Source: Zantedeschia hybrid cultivar (lineage: Eukaryota; Streptophyta; Magnoliopsida; Alismatales; Araceae). From it: a DNA stretch of 64,000 nt. The position numbers and the translations under genes were made by a program. The stretch is taken from assembly GCA_030544215.1 (NCBI GenBank), contig JARZZO010000002.1, positions 58,534,650 through 58,598,649 of the forward strand, read 5' to 3'. Below the pieces are notes generated by a model. The model was not told where the DNA came from. It was given only the letters and a program-made list of their open reading frames with translations, and ran no database searches. Shown piece after piece: positions 56,728 to 64,000 of the stretch; position 1 is the first letter of the stretch; every line of letters starts with the position of its first letter.

Positions 56728-56998
56728 CCAGACAACTCAACTCAATGCCTAGGTTTTGAGTTTGAGTTCGGGCCTCATTAATATGGTATTAGAACGGGTC
56801 TTTCCTAATGGATTGTTCTATTTCACCCGATCCGTTCATAGCGTCAATTATATCGTAACCATTCGGATTCGGCGTCAGGAGGAGTGTTGAAGTTTAGTCC
56901 TATATCAAATTCTCTATGAGCGCCTTCCCTCTATATATGTTGAGGATTCCCATAACTCAATACCTAGGTTTTGAGTTCGAGTTCGGATCTCATTAACA
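56728..56998 (+). mobile_element. TRIM-like mini LTR element (5' LTR truncated)
   Basis: A 114-bp terminal repeat starts tgttgaagtttagtcc (56885) and ends ctcattaaca (56998). Its last ~50 bp recur at 56728-56783 (cctaggttttgagtttgagt then cgggcctcattaata). The left copy is followed directly by tggtattagaacggg (56784-56798), close to the initiator-Met tRNA primer-binding site. A purine tract caggaggag (56876-56884) precedes the right repeat. The interior is about 100 bp with no coding capacity. This is the layout of a terminal-repeat retrotransposon in miniature. Confidence 0.7.
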
Positions 56999-57289
56999 CA
57001 AACAAACAGAGAAAAGTGGTTAATTGTGCCAGTGAGGAAGCTATAATGTAGAATCGTAGGTTTTGTCAAGACTAAACAATTTTGGTTTTGTTTTCTTTTA
57101 CGTAATAAAAACTCTTCTTACATAATAGAGAAGGAAAAAGACGTACACAAAGGTTATAACTCGTATTTATTTCATATTATGTAAAAGAAGTTGTGACAGT
57201 ATAATTTTTGAGAGAGAAAGAGTTACATTCAAAAAGATAGTTACTGCACCACATAGCATGCAGTCTAATTTTTCTATTTTTTAAAAAAT

Positions 57290-57470
57290 TTTATGATGGG
57301 TCTCATTATACCTGACATGCTCGTACAATCAAGTCTTTGATTAGATGATCTAATTTTTTTTTAAAATGAGCCAATGAACAACGACTTTTTTCTTTTTTTA
57401 GATTTTTTGACTCGTCTGATCGGAGATCAAGTTCTACAAAGATGTCGAGCATGATGGGGTTTATCGTAAC
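57290..57470. mobile_element. AT-rich foldback MITE (catgat..ggg family)
   Basis: atgggtctcattatacctga and caatcaagtctttgattaga at the left mirror the right end, whose reverse complement is accccatcatgctcgacatc then gatctccgatcagacga. It is the same family as the element at 10578 and lies just outside duplication copy B, whose own first ~180 bp hold another copy. Confidence 0.65.
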
Positions 57471-57556
57471 AAAGTTTCTAAAAATAAATAAAAAATAAAA
57501 AAAATTGGCTTGCTACCTTAGAGCGACAAAGTTTTTTTTTTAATTTTTAAAATTTT

Positions 57557-60500
57557 TATAATGGTTCTTATCATACCCGACATATTCATATAATCACATA
57601 TTTGATGAGATGATCCCAAAAAATTAAAAAATCAAAATTGAGCCAATGACAATTTTCTATTTTTAAATTCTTTTTTTGCTCATCTAATCAGAGATCGACT
57701 ATATAAGGATGCCGGGCATGATGGGGCCATCATAAAAAATGATTTTAAAAAATAAAAAAATGACTTACTACTATAGCCATCTGATCTAACACCGTCCGAT
57801 TTGTTGGATGAAAAAGATGATGGCTCGTCAAGGAGGTACGAAAAGGACTGGTTTTTGCAGGAAAAACGCGCCTTTTTGACACTTCTCATGCCGAGCTTCT
57901 CGCTTGCGCCTCTCCTGTGGAGCTCCTTCCTTGCTGGCTGGAACGGGCGCACCTGGGGGACGCAGTAGTGGTGTAGCTGGAGCTGTGGGGCTTGCAATGG
58001 CAGAGCAGGCATGGGCATGGCCGAGGAGACTGTGGAGTTCTTCTTCTGTGTCTCTTGCTCCTTCCTCTGGCCTTGGGTGGTGGTGTGGATGTGGAGCTAC
58101 AGAGGGACCAAGCAAGGAGCACCAGCGAGTAGGAGACATCACACACAAACCTGAGGAGGGAGTGGAGGATGCCACTGTAGGACCCGTCAGGGCGTGAGGG
58201 ATATTTCGAACATGGTGAAGACCGCTTGTTTGCCCGATGAGTGCAGATTGTCTACGACCAGGGTGTTTGGGTGGGATGAGATTTTAGGAGTTTTTGGTCC
58301 CTCCCCCTTCTGTCCTCTTTACTATTCGTCTTGTTCGATTGATACTTGCTGCACAACTAGTCCGTATAGACCACGTGACCAACTCAGTTAGTTGAACACA
58401 TAATTACTTTCATAATATTTATTATTAGTTGTGCAACAAGTATTACTCGTCTTATTTTTATAGGGATATTTGCAGATACCATCCAAACTCGGCTGCAGTT
58501 ATTCTATAGACAGTTACCTCCAAGGAAACAACAAGATACACGTGGAGGGCCAAAGATCCTCACCTTTTTTTTGTATCTATGTACAAAGAAAGAGGAAGAT
58601 TCTTGCGTATATGTCCTCAGGTTGTTCAACATTTACAGAATCATCTCTAAGTAATTTCATTTCATAAAGAATCGTTATTACATACTTTTCGATTAAAAAA
58701 TAAGGGGAATTAGTCCTAAGTAATTTAGAAAAACACAAAATGTAGATTTGGTAAATTTCAAAATCTAGTATACTTTAATCGTGGGAGATTTTGATGTGTG
58801 ATTATGAATTGTAAGTATGGTTTAGTTTCTAAATTATAATTTAAATTCTATTAAGATTAAGATTAAGAATTTTTTGATATCATCTATTATAATCTATGTA
58901 TGTTAGGATTAACCCTCCTAACTCTAATATTAAAGGGGTTTTAAAATTTTGAAGAGATTATTCCTTTTTTTTTCTTTTTTCTTTTTTTTTGGGGGGGGGG
59001 GGGGGGGGGGGGGTTCAAAAAATAGCCTTAGCTTACGAGTAGTTGTAGATAAATATCAAGATTGGAGACTTTATTCCTAAATAGCTTGCGATTACAAGCG
59101 ATTAACAATAAATATCGAGAAATGGAGAGTTTAGTTCCTAAATATGAATTAAAAATCCTTAATATAAAAGAAATGATGTGTTTAAAAACTTTTGTACTAA
59201 GACTAAAGTAGTCCTAGATCACAACTCTTGCACTTGGACGCGGTCTTAAAATCCAATGACACACATCCTGCAGTAGCAGCGCAATCGCACACGACACACC
59301 ATCCAGCAGCAAGCAGTTTGCCGAGCTTGGCCCGCTCTATTGTCATCTACATTATTTTATTTTTTTATTGTCTTTAAAATCAAATTACAACATGGGAGGG
59401 CAATGAATCCGTAAAACATTCCATATATAATTATGGATAGCCGATGTATGATTTGTATTTGCATGTACCTCCGTTAATTTAAAACAAATTAGCAAATAAT
59501 CTCTTAAAAAATTCTATATTGACAAATCACCCCCTTGGGTGTCATTTGGTGCACTGTAAAACGCCGTAAAACATCTTAAACAACTGTAAAACGGTGTTTT
59601 CCTTTTGTTTTAAGTACTATAAATCTTTTTACGATACTTCATATGTTTGGTACATACATCGTAAATTACTATATTTCAAGATCAATTGACCCCCAAAATC
59701 ATCTTTTTACTTGACTTTGATCTACAGTCATAGAGCACCGTAAACCAAAACAAATGTTTTTTGAAATCAGGGAATTTATGTTCATTTTTCGCTAATTTAA
59801 AATCAGTAATTTTAAAACCAAGATTTTACAACATTTTACATCACACCGAACGGCACGTAACACCTACCAAGAAAAATCACATAACTGACCATTTATCAAC
59901 GTGTTATAATTAAACTTTACAAATACATTTAGCATAAAAAAAATATTTATAAATGCATATTGTTTGAAAGGTGTTTGTATTTTAATTGATGGTATTATTG
60001 GTACTTTTATGTAATAGCCTTCATATATAGTATGTAATATAATAAATATTTTAATTTAAGTAAAATTCAAAATAAACCCCAAAATTAAGGGGTTATACAA
60101 TACAAATCATACAGGAGGTTATTCATAAATATGAAATCTTTTAGAGGGTTATTTACAAAAAACCTTACAATATTTCATCTTTCATGTTCATCACGAGTCA
60201 ATTTGATCGCTTGATCAAAGAATTTTTATTAAATACTCAATTAGTTGCAGAAAGAAATGATGTCAAAAATAACTTCAATACGAACTACCTGACTGAACAA
60301 TCAAAACGGCTCCCATTGAATATGGTGAATACGGTGATAGAGGGTATGGTATAATAACATTCTTCTTGGTTATAAAGAGTATGATATAATAACATTCTTC
60401 TTATACACTACTTGAAGTACTTGTTTTTTCTAATCAATAGAAGGGATTTGCAGTTCAAATATACTGCAATTCAGTCAATTCACAGCAACCAGTTTATTGA

Positions 60501-61981
60501 GGTGCAACCAAAGTAACACGTACAAGACATGGTAAGGAATCTGGAGTTGCAAGAGTGCTAAAAAACAATTGAACAAGAAACAAAACCTTTTATTGTTCTC
60601 AGCACTGACAACTAGATTTTCCTTTGTTAACGGATCTGTTTATGAAATTTGAGAAATCCAAAATGAATGTCACTCCAGCAAAACTGGATGAGCAAGTGCT
60701 AAACGTTCAAACTTATCCATGGTGTAGAGAGAAGGAAATGGAAGCTGGAAAACAAACGGCATGTCCAATTCAGCCATCCGACTTGAACAGGATCCACAAC
60801 TTCAGCTTCATGGGCTCCGGGTTTTGGCTCCTAGAAGAGCAGCCAGACCTTGTCTGCTACTGCATCTAAGCAGGGGGAACCATCTCAACTCATGGATCGT
60901 TCCCTTGAAAGAGTTCTCAGGCTGCAAGAGAACAACAGAAAAAGTTAATTACATGAACAGGAAAGATCATAAGATCAAAGCTACAAAGTTGCCATTTGAA
61001 AATCAGCAGGAAGTCCCAGCACATTGTACATGGACTATAACCCAAGAGGCGTGTTAATAACTTCAAAAGTTTTTTGCATATAGACCATTGTTAGAATGAA
61101 AATTGCCGATTTAGTGCTCTTGCATTTGAATTTGCACATATATCATAATGAATGCTAATGATATGCAAAAAGATCACAGAACATTGCTTTTGCAAATATC
61201 ACACTGGCCTTTCCACGTGGATTTCAAAAAGAAGAGGTCATTCATTGGATGAGAATTTTTTATTTATTAATTTGTTTGGGATAGAAAGGTATAATATATT
61301 TCTGCACTCACCGAAGAGAATGATTTCTTTGCACATCATTGGCATTCTTAACGATATACGTGCAAACTCAAACACATGAACAATTGAGCATTAAGTCTGC
61401 AACTTTCATTCCAGCAATAGTTTATATGCAAAAATCCCAAACTTAAATGGCAAGAATATGTAACCAGAAGCAATGAGGTGCAAGAAGAGAAATATCAAAA
61501 AGTGACATTTCAGATGTAAGAATGCGGTGCCCCAAAATAATAGCATTCATCAAATGGAACTGAAAATGGACTATCCTGCAAGATGGTAACCAGAGCATCA
61601 GCAGCTGCGAAAAAACCTAACACTGTCTATTGGCAATGACTTTATGACACTCGTATGTTCAAAAGCTTTAAGATGCACATGCCATGTCCTAGAGTAAGGG
61701 GATATGCATGGGTACTTGCTGCATAACCATTACAAATGAAAGCAGTGGTACAGCCCTCTGAGCCTCTGGGATTTCGGTACACATTTTGATGCAATTTGCA
61801 TCACTAAAAGGCACAACAACAAGCTACGATGCATGTCTAAAGGCTAACAGATAATAAGACCAAAACAAAGAAAATTGTAATTGGAGTGATCAAAATACTT
61901 TTGCAAGACTTAGATCTCTAAAGCTTCGCTTTAATCAAAACAAAACAAAAATTATTTTCCCCCGAAAGTGGATGGCACCAC
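57557..61981. repeat. Copy B of the 4.3-kb direct duplication
   Basis: Matches 10575-14921 in order and orientation. It has about 98 extra bases around 58230-58328 (cccgatgagtgcagattgtc onward) and lacks about 50 bases present at 11820-11870. The T/G homopolymer (58966-59013) is longer. Its right limit at 61981 abuts a different LINE ORF1 relic. Confidence 0.9.
59541..59856. mobile_element. gtaaaa-type MITE in copy B
   Basis: Orthologous in position to 12492-12802. It begins gtcatttggtgcactgtaaa and ends ttttacatcacaccgaacgg. Present in both copies, so it was inserted before the duplication. Confidence 0.7.
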
Positions 61982-63990
61982 AATCCTATAGAATCAAGAA
62001 AAGGAGTGTACAATAAATTAACTTCCACAAACCCACCCTACAAACCCAGTAAGACAAGGGGCGTTGTTCCCCATACAAAAACCCATGATTACATCAAAAT
62101 GAAAGTTTAGATCCCTCCTCCACAGGATCACACATCCCTAAACATAATTATTTCCAACCCGTACTCCCAATCAACCAGGGAGCCAAAACTAAACATAGAT
62201 CACAATCCCTTGGTCAGTCCACCCCTCAACCCTTCTAGACCCCCTAAGGCAACGGAGTTCCCCCTCATTTTTCCCTTGGAAATAAATTTCATCACCTTCC
62301 CTGAAGATCTTACATTAATTCTCTCGGTCATTCTCTAAAAACTTGCATCTGACCGGTTTAAAAAGAAACCCAAAATACCTCTCAAACATTTCATCTCACC
62401 AATATAAGTGTCTCTGATGGCCCAATCATGCTTGACTTGACAAATCTCTGCCGCGGACACCTCCCTTGTTAAAGCTCCTTTTGATTTTAGCAATTTCTCG
62501 ATTCGGGCAAGTGTTTGAGACAGATCTGAGTCCCTGTCCTCACATCTTCTAGGACCATGGAAGTTAGAAATATGCAGGAGACTCAGCACCGCTGGCACGT
62601 CCAGGAGTCCCAATCAGAATGTCCTCCTTAAGAATCTCCAAATCTGAAGACTGCTTAATAAAGCTGTGCCCTGGAGGTTTCTCGACCGCACCAATCTGAT
62701 GCAAGCCCTCCAGCCTAGGCAGCGAAGAAGCAATGATATCCAGTCCTGATGAGGAGGTAGAGAAGGCTGTCACCAGCATAGATTGCAGAAAGAACCCATT
62801 GGCTGCAAGAAGGTCTCCCTTTGCTGGGGGTCAATATCCAAAAGGGCCACACCAGTCAGTCCAGAGGTGATTCCAAGCTTCGCTGCCTCATCCCCTAGGG
62901 TTACACCCCTAGTTGAAGCAGATGTCCATTCACAATCACATCCGATGGCCACCACTGCAACGTCAGGCTTACGGACCACCATCACCCTCTGCTTAAGATG
63001 ACCGACTGCTTCTACCCCCAATCCATATCTATAACAACCCCCCCCCCCCCGAGAGGGAACGGCAACCCACCACGATGCTGAAGAAGTCCCCATATGTGTC
63101 TAAGTATGCCTGTGCATGGGACATGCTTGACCTGTGCGTGGCCTGCTCTCATTTCAGTAGACACCCACACTACCCAATTTGAAGTCAAATTTGAACTTTC
63201 AAATGACCGGGCATGTCCTGTCCAGGCGAAGGGACCCACTTCACAGACGCAGCACAATGCAAGGAGTTGCTTGCAGCCACCAGCTGTATTCTTCCCAGTA
63301 CCAGGCATCCCTAGGGTTTTTAGGCCCCAAGAAGATGGAGCTGCCCCCCAGCCCCCCTGAACCACCATGCCTAGCCAAGATTTAGAGGACCTCTCACCAC
63401 CACCATCCACCCCACTACCCTCCGGGATCCAAACCTCAAAGTTAAAAGCCCAAGGGAGGAGACTGATCCTCATAGGAAGCCAGCTGTCCTCCATGGCAGC
63501 AGCACACAAACACAAATTTACCTGGTGTCCTCCATCCCCTTCTCATCCACTTTAACTACGAACCCAATGACTTAAGCTACCTTCTTCTTCTTCACCACCC
63601 CTGCCTTGAAAGAGCAGTGGAATACTCAAATCAACCCAAATTGGATTGCTTTTCAGATGTTCACACCAACCCCTGGTCCCCATCTCATTACCTCAAAATC
63701 AACTCTATCAACGTCAATGACCACATGTTTTCTAACAAGATCTCTTCCACCATCTTTTGAGTGGGGCATCCCATGAGCAATTTTCCCATCTCCAAGATGG
63801 CACACAGTCCATGTTGTCGTTCCGTCCGAGCAATACCCATCTTCTGTGCAATCGCCTACAACTGCACATCCAAAGCTGCACTCCTAAACACCAGATGGGA
63901 GGAAAGAATCTCCCATCTTTCCCCGTCAATCTCTTCGTTGGGTAAGTTAACACAAACCTCTCTAACAGGTGCAGATCAATAATCGATCTT
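61982..63990 (-). pseudogene. LINE ORF1 relic (DUF4283-like), continuing past the window edge
   Basis: Minus-strand reading from about 63960 gives VNLPNEEIDGERWEILSSHL, then FRSAALDVQL, a stop, AIAQKMGIARTER, LEMGKLLMGCPTQKMVEEIL and LENMW. A second trace has IGFVVKVDEKGMEDTR. ALDVQL...I..KWG..G....I.LE.GKLL..F.T...M.EILLE..W and IG.PLKVDE.T..GTRG are characteristic of the DUF4283 domain in plant LINE ORF1 proteins. Later pieces (62779-62335) are unassigned C-terminal sequence. Many frameshifts. Confidence 0.6.
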
Positions 63991-64000
63991 TACCCTGGAT

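Noticed and set aside
1..64000. tRNA, rRNA or snRNA genes
   Set aside because: I looked for cloverleaf box motifs and rRNA-like blocks by eye and saw none I could support; a covariance-model scan would be decisive.

Overview
This window looks like TE-saturated nuclear DNA from a flowering plant. It has AT-rich intergenic sequence, nested and degenerate LINEs, Ty3/gypsy debris and many MITEs, with only a few host exons or gene relics. The strong GC and GC3 bias of the best host genes (a mitochondrial-type rps19 pair, a DUF579 relic) resembles monocots, but I cannot name a species.

Layout. 1-4.3 kb: a retropepsin fragment interrupted by a Ty3/gypsy element with a long LTR, a primer-binding site and a decayed gag, but no pol. 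4.3-10.3 kb: a 195-bp hAT-type MITE with an exact 8-bp target duplication, a LINE tail, an RTE LINE tail, a broken AP2/ERF gene, and a 1.36-kb hAT-type element with an 8-bp target duplication that carries a DUF579 (IRX15/GXM-type) gene relic. 10.6-14.9 kb: copy A of a 4.3-kb direct duplication; copy B is at 57.6-62.0 kb. 14.9-22.1 kb: a LINE ORF1 relic followed by an almost complete but frameshifted L1-type LINE, both on the minus strand. 23.6-26.4 kb: a decayed hAT transposase gene whose 3' part is repeated as an inverted copy. 26.5-30.3 kb: LINE fragments, another 8-bp-TSD MITE and a 0.42-kb direct-repeat pair.

31.2 and 37.0 kb: two exons of a DUF616 (MUCI70/TOD1-like) gene lying back to back on opposite strands, with a GCGCC-rich element, a LINE RT fragment and an LTR-like block between them. 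38.0-43.8 kb: a large inverted repeat (arms about 2.6 kb, spacer 556 bp), each arm carrying an open mitochondrial-type ribosomal protein S19 gene. 43.8-57.5 kb: LINE scraps, foldback elements, tandem duplications, a likely promoter/5'UTR on the minus strand at 56 kb, and a TRIM-like mini-LTR element. 57.6-64 kb: copy B of the direct duplication, then another minus-strand LINE ORF1 relic.

There is no operon logic. The only plausibly functional host coding pieces are the two S19 ORFs and the DUF616 exons. The most notable structures are the S19 inverted repeat, the gene-carrying hAT element, the DUF616 exon pair, the 47-kb-spaced direct duplication, and three small hAT-like elements built of near-palindromic hexamer arrays. 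All calls come from reading the sequence; no database search was run.
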